This document shows, in pieces, positions 50,889 to 59,415 of a stretch of 64,000 nt of DNA; the first letter of the stretch is position 1; every line of letters begins with the position of its first letter. The notes beneath the pieces are model-generated. The model was not told the origin of the DNA. It saw only the letters and a program-made list of their open reading frames with translations, and did not search any database. The translations under genes and the position numbers were made by a program. This DNA comes from JANQOH01 sp965242575 (GTDB lineage: Bacteria > Pseudomonadota > Alphaproteobacteria > UBA7887), in assembly GCA_965242575.1 (NCBI GenBank), contig OZ251461.1, positions 744,001-808,000 of the forward strand, in the 5' to 3' direction.

Positions 50889-53063
50889 ATGACCGAGAAA
50901 ACCAGGGGCCCGGCGGCGTTCGCCGTCCTCGCCGCATGCGCGGCGGCGGCGCCGGCGGCGGGCGAAACCGGGGACGGAGGCGACGGGGCGACGGCCCTGC
51001 CGCCGATCAGCGTCACCGCGACCCGCAACCCGGTCGAGGCGTTCGAATATCCGGGGATGGTGACGGTCCTCGGGCCGCGCGAGATCCGGACGCGGCAGGC
51101 GTCGACCGTCGACGACCTGATCGGCGCCATGCCCAACGTGGTGTTCTCCGGCGGGCCGCGGCGGACCGCCGAGGCGCCGGCGATCCGCGGCTTCGAGGGG
51201 CCGGACGTGATCGTGCTGTTCGACGGCGCGCGGCAGAATTTCGGCTCAACGCATGACGGGCGGTTCTTCATCGATCCGAGCCTGCTCAAGCGCGTCGAGG
51301 TGCTGCGCGGCCCGGCCTCGGCGCTCTACGGCAGCGGCGGCGCCGGCGGGGTGATCGAATTCCGCACCATCGACGCCGCCGACTTCCTCGACCCCGGCGA
51401 GCGCGCCGGCGCGTCGATTTCGGCCGGCGGCCGGACGGCGAGCGGCGAGCGCGCCGGTTCGCTGACCGCCTACGGGCTGCCGGGCGGCGGCGTGGACCTG
51501 GTGGCGAGCGTCACCCGCCGCGCGTCGGGGCCGATACGGCTCGGCGACGGGAGCACGCTGCGCGACACCGATGACGACATCGCCGCCGGCCTCGCCAAAC
51601 TCGGCTTCGCCGCCGGCGGGGGCCACCGCATCGAGGGCGCCTTCATGCGCTTCGGCAACGCCGCCCGCGAACCCAACAACGGCGAGGGCGAAGGCGGCCT
51701 CGGCATCGTGGACAAGGACGTCCGCGCCGACACCTGGCGCGCCGCCTGGCGCTACGACGACCCGGAAGACCGGCTGTTCGACCTCGACGCCGTGGCCTAT
51801 CGCAGCGCCTTCCGGCTCGACGAGACGCGGCGCGACGATTCGGGGACGGGGCCCGCGGGCGAGCTCCTCGAGCGCGACGTGACCACGACCGGGCTGCGGA
51901 TCGACAACCGCTCGCGGACCGCCTTCTCCGATGGCGCGAGCGCCGTCTTCACCTATGGCGGCGAGTTCTACCGCGACGTCCAGAACGGCGCCGCCGGCGC
52001 GGGGGAGCGCGACGGGGTCCCGGACGCGGAGTCGGAGTTCCTCGGCGTCTTCGCGCAGGCGGAGTTGCGCTTCGCCGAACCGTTCGGAGTCCTGCCGGGG
52101 ACGGCGCTGGTCATCCCCGGAATCCGCTACGACCGTTACGAGAGTTCGAGCGCCATCGCGGCGGCCAACGCCGAGCGGCAATTGTCGCCGCGGCTGGGCG
52201 CGAGCTGGTCGCCCGCCGGCTGGGCGATGGTCTTCGCCAACTACGCGCACGCCTTCCGCGCGCCGACCTTCAACGAGCTCTACCTCGACGGCCTCCATTT
52301 CGCGATCCCGCTCGCGCCGTGCGACGAGCAGGGCTGCCTGCCGCGCGGACTGCTTCTCAACCGGTTCCTCGCCAACCCGGCGCTCAAGCCGCAGCGCACC
52401 CGGACCTTCGAATTCGGCGGCGGGCTGACCTTCGACGAAGTGGCGGCGGCGCACGACCGCCTCGACGTCAAGGCGTCGCGGTTCCGCGTCCGGGCCGAGG
52501 ACCTGATCGACCGCGTCGTGAGCCAGCCGGCGCCGCATCCCGGCCCCGGCGGGTGCTGGCCCTACGAATTCGGACCGCGGGGGCCGGCGTTCGTCCCCGG
52601 CCGGTGCGACGGGACCGCGACCTCGGTCAACCTGCGCGACGCCGTCCTCGAGGGCGTGGAGGTCGAGGCGGCCTACGAAAGCCCCCGTTTCTCGGTCTCC
52701 GCGGGATGGTCGACCATCGACGGCGAGGACCGCGGGACGGGCCGGAAACTGGGCGTGCTCAAGCCCGACACGCTGTCTCTTCACCTGGGGGTGAAAATGC
52801 CCGAATTCGACTCCGCCGCCGGCTGGCGGACGGTCGCGGCGCGCAAGTTCGACAAGGCGAACGCGCCGGAGGACGAACGCGCCGCCTACACCGTCCATGA
52901 CGTGTATTTCGCATGGGCGCCGACCGGCGGCGCGCTCGAGGGACTCCGCGTCGATCTCGGCGTCGACAACCTCTTCGACGAGGCGTATTCGCGCGTCTGG
53001 ACCGGCGCGCTGGAGGCGGGGCGGGACGTCAAGGTCTCGGTCGGTTATGCCGCCGCCTGGTGA
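50889..53063 (+). CDS. hmuR: TonB-dependent heme/iron receptor
   Basis: This 724-residue outer-membrane receptor has a signal peptide (FAVLAACAAAAPAAGE), a TonB-box-like ISVTATRNP and a plug domain (STVDDLIGAMPNVVFSGGPR, AIRGFEGPDVIVLFDGARQ and VEVLRGPASALYGSGGAGGV). A 22-strand barrel follows, with YAHAFRAPTFNELYLDG and an NLFDEAY end. The FRAP and NEL residues in one strand are the signature of heme receptors such as HmuR/ShuA. It feeds the hmuTUV transporter downstream, whose first gene overlaps its end by 17 bp. A Fur-like box lies upstream. ATG 50889 has GGAGGGAGG in front. Confidence 0.88.
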   Translation: MTEKTRGPAAFAVLAACAAAAPAAGETGDGGDGATALPPISVTATRNPVEAFEYPGMVTVLGPREIRTRQASTVDDLIGAMPNVVFSGGPRRTAEAPAIRGFEGPDVIVLFDGARQNFGSTHDGRFFIDPSLLKRVEVLRGPASALYGSGGAGGVIEFRTIDAADFLDPGERAGASISAGGRTASGERAGSLTAYGLPGGGVDLVASVTRRASGPIRLGDGSTLRDTDDDIAAGLAKLGFAAGGGHRIEGAFMRFGNAAREPNNGEGEGGLGIVDKDVRADTWRAAWRYDDPEDRLFDLDAVAYRSAFRLDETRRDDSGTGPAGELLERDVTTTGLRIDNRSRTAFSDGASAVFTYGGEFYRDVQNGAAGAGERDGVPDAESEFLGVFAQAELRFAEPFGVLPGTALVIPGIRYDRYESSSAIAAANAERQLSPRLGASWSPAGWAMVFANYAHAFRAPTFNELYLDGLHFAIPLAPCDEQGCLPRGLLLNRFLANPALKPQRTRTFEFGGGLTFDEVAAAHDRLDVKASRFRVRAEDLIDRVVSQPAPHPGPGGCWPYEFGPRGPAFVPGRCDGTATSVNLRDAVLEGVEVEAAYESPRFSVSAGWSTIDGEDRGTGRKLGVLKPDTLSLHLGVKMPEFDSAAGWRTVAARKFDKANAPEDERAAYTVHDVYFAWAPTGGALEGLRVDLGVDNLFDEAYSRVWTGALEAGRDVKVSVGYAAAW

Positions 53064-53928
53064 CGTCCGCCGGGCCGCGGCCGGCGCGGCCGCACTGCTC
53101 GCCGCCGCCTTCGGCCCGGCCGCGGCGGAGGAGGGCGGAGTCGTGTCGATCGGCGGCGCGATAACCGAGATCGCCTACGCGCTCGGCGCCGGCGACCGGC
53201 TGGTCGCGCGCGACAGCACCAGCGTCTGGCCGGAGGCGGCGCTGGCGCTCCCCGACGTGGGCTATCTGCGCCGGCTGTCGGCCGAGCCGATCCTGGCGAT
53301 GCGCCCCGGCCTGATCCTCCTCGAGGCCGACGCCGGGCCGCCGGCGGCGCTGGACCAGTTGCGCGCGGCCGGCGCCAATATCGCCACGATCCCCGACGCG
53401 CCGACTCCCGCCGGCGTCGTGGACAAGGTGGCCGCGGTCGCCGCCGCGCTCGGCCTGGAGGCGGAGGGGCGGGCGCTCGCGGCGCGGCTGGAGCGCGAGT
53501 TCGCCGCGGTCCGGGCGCGCGCCGCCGCCGTCGAGGACCCGCCGCGGGTCCTCTTCCTGCTGTCGGTCGGGCAGGGCGCGCCGATGGCCGCCGGACGCGA
53601 CACTTCGGCGGACAGCATCATCGCGCTCGCCGGCGCGGCCAACGCGGTCGCGGGGTTCGACGGATACAAGCCGCTCTCGATGGAGGCCGCGGCCGGCGCG
53701 GCGCCCGACGTCCTGCTCGTGACCGAGCGGACGCTGGATCGCCTCGGCGGGCGCGGCGCGCTTCTGGCGCGGCCCGAAGTGGCGGCGACCCGCGCCGGCC
53801 GCGAGGGCCGCCTCGTCGTCATGGACGGGCTGCTGCTGCTCGGCTTCGGGCCGCGCGCGCCGGAGGCGGCCCGCCTGCTCGCGGACGAGATCCACTCCGC
53901 CGCCGCGGCGCCGGCGGCGGGTCGGTGA
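53047..53928 (+). CDS. hmuT: Periplasmic hemin-binding protein
   Basis: This 293-residue protein starts with a signal peptide (AAGAAALLAAAFGPAAAEE) and has the PF01497 fold of class III binding proteins, with VVSIGGAITEIAYALGAGDR, then VARDSTSVWPEAALALPDVG and YLRRLSAEPILAMRPGLILL. These are typical of HmuT/ShuT, including the Tyr before LRRLSAE that can bind heme iron. It delivers heme to HmuUV. Start ATG 53047 overlaps hmuR; the end overlaps hmuU by 4 bp. Confidence 0.9.
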   Translation: MPPPGDVRRAAAGAAALLAAAFGPAAAEEGGVVSIGGAITEIAYALGAGDRLVARDSTSVWPEAALALPDVGYLRRLSAEPILAMRPGLILLEADAGPPAALDQLRAAGANIATIPDAPTPAGVVDKVAAVAAALGLEAEGRALAARLEREFAAVRARAAAVEDPPRVLFLLSVGQGAPMAAGRDTSADSIIALAGAANAVAGFDGYKPLSMEAAAGAAPDVLLVTERTLDRLGGRGALLARPEVAATRAGREGRLVVMDGLLLLGFGPRAPEAARLLADEIHSAAAAPAAGR

Positions 53929-55019
53929 CGGCGGGCGCCGCCGCCGCGAGCCTCGCCGGCCTCGTCCGCCGGCGGGACGGCCGGCGGCGCCTGCTCTTTG
54001 GCGCCCTCGGCCTGCTGCTGGCCGCCGCCGCGCTCGCGGCGGCGGGGACGGGCGCGCTCGACATCGCTCCGGCGCAGATACTGTCGATCCTGTTCGACCG
54101 GGCCGGGCTCGCGCTCCCGTGGGGCCACGATCCGTTGCAGGCGAACGTGCTGCTGGAGATCCGCCTGCCGCGCGTGTGCCTGGGCCTGTTGACGGGCGCG
54201 GCGCTCGCCGTCGCGGGCGCCGCGCTGCAAGGCCTGTTCCGCAACCCGCTGGCGGATCCGGGGCTGGTCGGGGTGTCGTCGGGCGCGGCGCTGGCGGCGG
54301 CGGCGGTCATCGTCATCGCCCCGCCGGCCGCAGCGGCGTTCTCCACCCTGCTGGCGGCGTTCCTGCTGCCGATAGCGGCGTTCGCCGGCGCGCTGGCGGC
54401 GGCGTTCGCGGTCTATCGCATCGCCAGCCGCAGCGGGCGGACCGACGTCGCCTCCATGCTGCTGGCCGGGATCGCCGTCAACGCCATCGCCGCCGCCGGC
54501 ATCGGCGGCCTCGTCTTCCTCGGCGACGACCGGGAGGTCCGCGACCTCAATTTCTGGATGCTCGGCAGCCTCGGCGGCGCGGCGTGGGACTCGCTCCTGC
54601 CGGTCGCGCCGTTCATTCTGCTCGCCATCGCGCTGCTGGCGCGCCTCGCCCGCCCGCTCGACGCGCTGCTGCTGGGCGAAACCGAGGCGTGGCATCTCGG
54701 CTTCGACGTCGAGCGCGCCAAACGCCGGATCGTCGTCCTCGCCGCGCTCGCCGCCGGCGCGAGCGTGGCGCTGACCGGAGTCATCGGCTTCGTCGGCCTC
54801 GTCGCGCCGCATCTGGCGCGGCTCGCCTTCGGCCCCGGCCACCGGACGCTGCTGCCGGCGGCGATCCTTCTGGGCGCCGCGCTCGTCACCCTCGCCGACC
54901 TCGCCGCGCGCACCGTCGCGCTGCCGGCGGAACTGCCGCTCGGCGTGCTGACCAACCTGATCGGCGGGCCGTTCTTCCTGTGGCTCCTGGCGCGCCGCGC
55001 GACGGCCGGATTCGCGTAA
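53925..55019 (+). CDS. hmuU: Hemin ABC transporter permease
   Basis: This 364-residue FecCD-type permease has about ten helices. LRLPRV-like IRLPRVCLGLLTGAALAVAG and LQGLFRNPLADPGLVGVSSG lie in the first half, NFWMLGSLGGAAWDSLLPVA in the middle, and GFVGLVAPHLARLAFGPGHR, the contact with the ATPase, near the end. It forms the inner-membrane channel for heme. The GTG start overlaps hmuT and the TAATG end overlaps hmuV. Confidence 0.92.
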   Translation: MTAGAAAASLAGLVRRRDGRRRLLFGALGLLLAAAALAAAGTGALDIAPAQILSILFDRAGLALPWGHDPLQANVLLEIRLPRVCLGLLTGAALAVAGAALQGLFRNPLADPGLVGVSSGAALAAAAVIVIAPPAAAAFSTLLAAFLLPIAAFAGALAAAFAVYRIASRSGRTDVASMLLAGIAVNAIAAAGIGGLVFLGDDREVRDLNFWMLGSLGGAAWDSLLPVAPFILLAIALLARLARPLDALLLGETEAWHLGFDVERAKRRIVVLAALAAGASVALTGVIGFVGLVAPHLARLAFGPGHRTLLPAAILLGAALVTLADLAARTVALPAELPLGVLTNLIGGPFFLWLLARRATAGFA

Positions 55020-55825
55020 TGCTCTCCGCCTCGGCCATCGACGTGGACCTGGGCCGCGCGCCCGTCCTGCGGGGCGTCTCGCTCTGCGTCCGCGAAGGCG
55101 AGACGGTAGCGCTGATCGGGCCGAACGGCGCGGGCAAATCGACGCTGCTGCGCGCATTGTCCGGCGCCGTCGCCCCGCGCCGCGGCCGCGTCGCCCTCGA
55201 CGGGCGGCCGCTCGCCGACTGGCCGCGCGACGCGCTCGCGCGGCGCCGCGCGGTGCTGCCGCAAACCCCGGTGCTGTCCTTTCCGTTCGGCGTCCTCGAC
55301 GTCGTCATGCTCGGCCGCTCCCCCCATGCGGGGCGGAGCCGGCGCGCCGACGACCTGCGCGCGGTCGAGGGCGCGCTCGCCGAGACCGGCGCGCTGCACC
55401 TCGCCGGCCGCGACTACACGACGCTGTCCGGCGGCGAGCGCCAGCGGGTGCGCCTCGCGGCGGCGCTGGCGCAGGTCTGGCCCGAACCGGAGCGCGGCGG
55501 CGCGGCGGCGGACGGCGGCGGCGGCGGGCGCTACGTCCTGTTCGACGAGCCGACCAACGCCCTCGACCTCGCCCACCAGCAGGTCTTCATGGAGGCGGCG
55601 AAGCAGCTGGCGCGGCGCGGATACGGCGTGCTCGCGGTCTTCCACGACCCGAACCTCGCGGCGCTGCACGCCGACCGGGTGTGCGTCCTCGCCGCCGGCC
55701 GCCCGGTGGCCGACGGACCGCCCGATTCGGTCCTGCGCGAGGAGATGTTCGAGAGCGTCTTCGGCGTCCGGGTCCGCCTCGTCCGGCATCCCGAACGCCG
55801 CCGCCCCATCGTCCTGCCGGCGTAA
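55019..55825 (+). CDS. hmuV: Hemin ABC transporter ATP-binding protein
   Basis: This 268-residue ABC ATPase has Walker A GPNGAGKSTLLRALSG, a Q-loop near VLPQTPVLSFPFGVLDVVML, the signature TLSGGERQRVRLAAALAQVW, Walker B YVLFDEPTNALDLAHQ and the switch His in VFHDPNLAALHADRV. The spacer between signature and Walker B is lengthened by an Ala/Gly-rich insert (GGAAADGGGGG), which also occurs in other HmuV proteins. It powers heme import with HmuU. Its start overlaps the hmuU stop by one base. Confidence 0.92.
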   Translation: MLSASAIDVDLGRAPVLRGVSLCVREGETVALIGPNGAGKSTLLRALSGAVAPRRGRVALDGRPLADWPRDALARRRAVLPQTPVLSFPFGVLDVVMLGRSPHAGRSRRADDLRAVEGALAETGALHLAGRDYTTLSGGERQRVRLAAALAQVWPEPERGGAAADGGGGGRYVLFDEPTNALDLAHQQVFMEAAKQLARRGYGVLAVFHDPNLAALHADRVCVLAAGRPVADGPPDSVLREEMFESVFGVRVRLVRHPERRRPIVLPA

Positions 55826-55853
55826 CGCCGGCGCCAACCGGAGGAAACACGAC

Positions 55854-56165
55854 GTGTTCATCGCCATGAACCGGTTCAAGGTGAAGCCGGGCTGCGAGGA
55901 GGAGTTCGAAAGGGTCTGGAGGGAGCGCGATTCGCGCCTGAAGGACGTGGCCGGCTTCGTCGAGTTCCGCCTGCTGCGTGGCCCGGCGGACGACGAGCGC
56001 GCGATCTACGTCTCCCACACCCTGTGGGCGTCGCGCGCGGAATTCGAGGCGTGGACGGAATCGGAGGCGTTCCGCGAGGCGCACCGCTCGGCGGGCGCGC
56101 GCCGCGGCATGTATCTCGGCGGGCCGCATTTCGAGGGCTTCGACGTGCTGCTGACCGCGCCGTAG
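55854..56165 (+). CDS. hmuQ: Heme-degrading monooxygenase, IsdG/HmuQ type
   Basis: This 103-residue ABM-fold protein ends the heme uptake operon. It reads FIAMNRFKVKPGCEEEFERV and keeps the IsdG catalytic trio at nearly the same positions: Asn6, Trp67 (EFEAWTES) and His77 (FREAHRSA), against Asn7, Trp67 and His77 in IsdG. As a dimer it would open imported heme and release iron. The GTG start has GGAGG 9 bp upstream and lies 28 bp after hmuV. Assignment is from position-by-position match and context. Confidence 0.85.
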   Translation: MFIAMNRFKVKPGCEEEFERVWRERDSRLKDVAGFVEFRLLRGPADDERAIYVSHTLWASRAEFEAWTESEAFREAHRSAGARRGMYLGGPHFEGFDVLLTAP

Positions 56166-56243
56166 CCCGCGCCGCGCCCTCCGCCGCGCGCCGGTCTATA
56201 CTGCCTTCGGGCGGAGGACCGGGGCGGCGGACGGGGCCGGCGG

Positions 56244-57302
56244 ATGGGCGGCGAACCGAGCGGCGGAGGCGCGGCGGCCGAGGGATCGACCGTGCGCGCC
56301 AAATCGCCGCTGCGAATCAGTTTCGCCGGCGGCGGGACCGACCTTCCGGCCTGGTACGAGACGCGCGGCGGCGCGGTCCTGTCCTGCACCCTGGGCAGCA
56401 GCGCCTACGTCACCCTCTACCCCCGCGCCGATCGGCGGGTCGTCGTCCGCTCCCTCGATCTGGGATACGCCATCGAATACGGCCTCGACGAGCAGCCGGC
56501 GTTCGACGGAGTCCTCGACCTCGCCAAGGCCGCCGTCCGGCGGTTCTCGGCGGATCGGGGGTTCGACATCGACATCCGCTCCGACGCCCCGGCCGGCGGC
56601 GGCCTCGGCGGCTCCTCGGCGCTGACCGCGGCCATGGTCGGCGCGCTGGCGCTCCACGCCGGCAAGCCGCTCGCCCCGCGCGAGGCGGCGGAGCTGGCCT
56701 GCGCCATCGAGCGCGACGACCTGGGAATCGCCGGCGGCATGCAGGACCAGTACGCGACCGCGTTCGGCGGCTTCAACCGCATGGAGTTCGACCGCGCGGG
56801 AGTCACCGTCGCGCCGCTGCGCCTCGACCCCGGCGTGCGCAACGACCTGGAGGCGCATTTGCTCCTCTGTTACGTGGGCCGGGTGCGCAAGGACGCCGGC
56901 CTGATCGCGCGCCAGACCCGGTTCATCGAGCGGGGCCGGGCGGAGACGATCGAGGGCATGCGGCGGATCCAGGCCGAGGTCGGGCCGATGGCGGAGGCGC
57001 TGCTGGCCGGCGAGCTGGAGCGTTTCGGGCGCGGCCTGCACCGCGCCTTCGTCCACAAGAAGATGATGAACCCGCACATCACCGACGGCACCGCCGCCGA
57101 TCTTCTTTACGCGGCGGCGCTGGAGCAGGGCGCGCTCGGCGGCAAGCTGCTGGGCGCCGGCGGCGGCGGCTACATGCTGATCTACGCGCCGACCGCGCGC
57201 CAGCATGCGGTGCGCGCGGCGCTGGAGGCGCGCGGCGGCCGGTTCATGGAGTTCACCTTCGGCGAGCCGGGCCTGCAAGCCTGGCGCAGCCGCGCCTCCT
57301 GA
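56244..57302 (+). CDS. GHMP kinase, D-glycero-D-manno-heptose 7-phosphate kinase type
   Basis: This 352-residue GHMP kinase has RAKSPLRISFAGGGTDLPAW at the start, the phosphate loop APAGGGLGGSSALTAAMVGA, and the C-terminal GALGGKLLGAGGGGYMLIYA. The opening is diagnostic of HddA/DmhA heptose kinases rather than galactokinase. It would make heptose 1,7-bisphosphate. The next gene is a matching nucleotidyltransferase; an isomerase and phosphatase (gmhA, gmhB) are not in the window. Its place within an iron-uptake locus is unexpected. Confidence 0.82.
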   Translation: MGGEPSGGGAAAEGSTVRAKSPLRISFAGGGTDLPAWYETRGGAVLSCTLGSSAYVTLYPRADRRVVVRSLDLGYAIEYGLDEQPAFDGVLDLAKAAVRRFSADRGFDIDIRSDAPAGGGLGGSSALTAAMVGALALHAGKPLAPREAAELACAIERDDLGIAGGMQDQYATAFGGFNRMEFDRAGVTVAPLRLDPGVRNDLEAHLLLCYVGRVRKDAGLIARQTRFIERGRAETIEGMRRIQAEVGPMAEALLAGELERFGRGLHRAFVHKKMMNPHITDGTAADLLYAAALEQGALGGKLLGAGGGGYMLIYAPTARQHAVRAALEARGGRFMEFTFGEPGLQAWRSRAS

Positions 57303-57316
57303 CCCCGCCGCCGGAC

Positions 57317-58084
57317 GTGAAGCCGGAGGACGTGGAGCCGCCGGACGTGGAGCCGGAGGACGCCGGCGCGCTGGAGGCGCTGGTGCTGGCGGGCGGCGCC
57401 GGCTCCCGCCTCGGCGCCCTCGCCGCGGACCGCCCGAAGGCGCTCGTCGAGGTCGCCGGCCGGCCCATGATCGCCTGGGCGCTGGAGCCCGTCCGCGCGG
57501 CCGGAATCCGCCGCGCCGTCCTGTGCGTCGGGCATATGGCGGAGCAGGTGGAGGCCGCGCTGGGGGACTCGTTCGCGGGCGGAATGCGGCTGGAGTATTC
57601 CCGCGAGTCCCGCCCCCTCGGCACCGCCGGCGCGCTCCGCCTGGCGGCGGGCCGCCTCTCCGCCCCGGCGGCGCTGGTCGCCAACGCCGACAGTTGGGCC
57701 GACGCCGACCTGGCGCGGTTCGCGGCGTGGCGCCGCCGCGCCGGCTTTCCGGCCGCCCTGCTCGCCGCGCGCGCCGCCGACGCCGCCCGCTTCGGGACGC
57801 TGGAGGCCGACCCCGCCTCCGGCGCCCTCGCCGCGTTCCGCGAGAAGCGCGGGGTCCGCGCGCCCGCGCTCGTCAGCGCCGGCGTCCACATTCTGCCGCG
57901 CCGCCTGCTGGCGGAGATCCCGGCGGGGCGCGCGGTCTCGCTCGAACGCGAGATGCTCCCCGCCTGGGCGGCGCGCGGCGAGGCGGGGGTCTGGCCGGGC
58001 GCGGCGCAGTTCGTCGACGCCGGAACGCCGGAGGGCCTCGCCGCCGCGCGAAATATTTTGCGAATGCGTCGCATTCGCCCTTGA
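57317..58084 (+). CDS. Sugar nucleotidyltransferase, heptose-1-phosphate type
   Basis: This protein of about 255 residues opens, after a low-complexity Pro/Glu/Asp tail (VKPEDVEPPDVEPEDAG), with the NTP-transferase signature LVLAGGAGSRLGALAADRPK. VGHMAEQVEAALGDSF, ESRPLGTAGALRLAAG and VANADSWADADL follow. With the preceding kinase it resembles HddC, which makes GDP- or ADP-heptose. The start is unclear: GTG 57317, 57332 and 57347 are in frame, and the tail is encoded by a short direct repeat. The last codons overlap a 19-bp palindrome that probably controls the next gene. Confidence 0.78.
   Translation: MKPEDVEPPDVEPEDAGALEALVLAGGAGSRLGALAADRPKALVEVAGRPMIAWALEPVRAAGIRRAVLCVGHMAEQVEAALGDSFAGGMRLEYSRESRPLGTAGALRLAAGRLSAPAALVANADSWADADLARFAAWRRRAGFPAALLAARAADAARFGTLEADPASGALAAFREKRGVRAPALVSAGVHILPRRLLAEIPAGRAVSLEREMLPAWAARGEAGVWPGAAQFVDAGTPEGLAAARNILRMRRIRP
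58060..58078. promoter_or_regulatory. Perfect 19-bp palindrome, Fur-like operator 1
   Basis: GCGAATGCGTCGCATTCGC is a perfect 9-1-9 inverted repeat. It has the size and AATG/CATT half-site layout of Fur-family boxes. It overlaps the last codons of the nucleotidyltransferase gene and lies 85 bp before the porin start. TTGACG at 58081-58086 may be the -35 of that gene. Confidence 0.7.
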
Positions 58085-58095
58085 CGCGCCGCAAT

Positions 58096-58114
58096 GCGAA
58101 TGCAAATCGTTCGC
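58096..58114. promoter_or_regulatory. Imperfect 19-bp palindrome, Fur-like operator 2
   Basis: GCGAATGCAAATCGTTCGC keeps the outer half-sites of operator 1 and starts 36 bp downstream of it. It falls where a -10 element for TTGACG (58081) would be, so two repressor dimers could cover the whole porin promoter. Confidence 0.6.
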
Positions 58115-58163
58115 AACATGCGGCGGCCGGCGCGGCCGCCCGTTCCGTGAAGGAGGAGCACAG

Positions 58164-59414
58164 ATGCGCGCAAGCGCCCGCGGGATTCGCGTTCTCGCCG
58201 CCCTGCTCGCCGCCCCGGCGGCGGCCTCGGCGCAGGAGGCCATGCCGCCCCCCGAGGAGATGTGGGAGATCATTCGCCAGCAGCAGGCGGTCATCGAGGA
58301 ATTGCGCGCGCAGGTCCGCCGCAACGAGGAGGGGATCGCGGCGACCCGCGAGAGCCTCGCCGAAACCGACGTCAAGGTGGAGGCGACCGGCGACCTCGTC
58401 GAGTCGGCGATGACCGACGACGGCGCGGGCGGCGGCTGGTGGGCCGACACGCAGCTCGGCGGCTATGGCGAGGTCCATTACAACGGCGGCGACAAGGACC
58501 AGGTCGACGTCCACCGCTTCGTGCTGTTCCTGGGCCACGACTTCGCCGACGACCTGCGGTTCGCGGGCGAGCTCGAGGTCGAGCACGCGCTCGCCGGCGA
58601 CGGCAAGCCGGGCGAGGTCGAGGTCGAGCAGGCGTTCGTCGAGTGGGACTTCGCCGCCAACCACGCGGCGCGCGCAGGGGTGTTCCTCGTCCCCGTCGGC
58701 ATGCTCAACGAGACGCATGAGCCGCCGACCTTCTTCGGCGTCGAGCGCAACAACGTCGAGAAGAACATCATCCCCACCACCTGGTGGGAGGCGGGAGTCG
58801 GAGTCGCCGGCGCGATGGGGAGCGGCCTCTCCTGGGACCTGTCGGCGCATTCGGGGCTGAAGGTGAAGGACGACTTCAAGATCCGCGGCGGGCGCCAGAA
58901 GGTGGCGGAGGCGACGGCGAAGAGCGCCGCGTTCACCGGCCGGCTGCGCTGGACCGGCGCGCCGGGAGTCGAGATCGCCGCGACGGGGCAATACCAGACC
59001 GACGTCACGCAGGAGGACGAGGAGCTCGCGCCGGACGGCGTTTCGGCGACCCTGCTGGAGGCCCACGCCGACATCCGCCGCGGCGTGTTCGGCCTGCGCG
59101 CGCTGGCGGCGCGGTGGGAGCTCGACGGCGCGGCGCCGGCGGCGCTCGGCCGCGACACGCAATGGGGCTGGTTCGTCGAGCCGTCGATCCGCTTCGACGC
59201 CGGCGGGCGCGAGATCGGCCTGTTCGCCCGCTACAGCATGACCGACAACGAAGCCGGCAACGACGACGACACCGCCATCGAGTATTACGACGTGGGGACC
59301 AACCTCTGGCTGCACGAGGACGTCGTGCTCAAACTCGACGTCACCATGGTCAAGACCCCCGGCGGCGGGAAGGACGACACCATCCTCAACGCGGGCGTCG
59401 GCTTCCAGTTCTAG
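58164..59414 (+). CDS. Porin with N-terminal coiled coil (OprO/P-like)
   Basis: This 416-residue outer-membrane protein has a signal peptide (VLAALLAAPAAASAQE), a short coiled coil (MWEIIRQQQAVIEELRAQVR), then a barrel beginning GGYGEVHYNGGDKDQVDVHR. Barrel features include WDFAANHAARAGVFLVPVGM and FFGVERNNVEKNIIPTTWWE; the chain ends in Phe (NAGVGFQF). The YGEVHYN and NETHEPPTFFGVERN segments recall a porin family often next to iron genes. AAGGAGGAG precedes the ATG. Two Fur-like boxes lie upstream. It starts a three-gene unit with the FMN-binding and PepSY genes. Confidence 0.8.
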   Translation: MRASARGIRVLAALLAAPAAASAQEAMPPPEEMWEIIRQQQAVIEELRAQVRRNEEGIAATRESLAETDVKVEATGDLVESAMTDDGAGGGWWADTQLGGYGEVHYNGGDKDQVDVHRFVLFLGHDFADDLRFAGELEVEHALAGDGKPGEVEVEQAFVEWDFAANHAARAGVFLVPVGMLNETHEPPTFFGVERNNVEKNIIPTTWWEAGVGVAGAMGSGLSWDLSAHSGLKVKDDFKIRGGRQKVAEATAKSAAFTGRLRWTGAPGVEIAATGQYQTDVTQEDEELAPDGVSATLLEAHADIRRGVFGLRALAARWELDGAAPAALGRDTQWGWFVEPSIRFDAGGREIGLFARYSMTDNEAGNDDDTAIEYYDVGTNLWLHEDVVLKLDVTMVKTPGGGKDDTILNAGVGFQF

Positions 59415-59415
59415 C

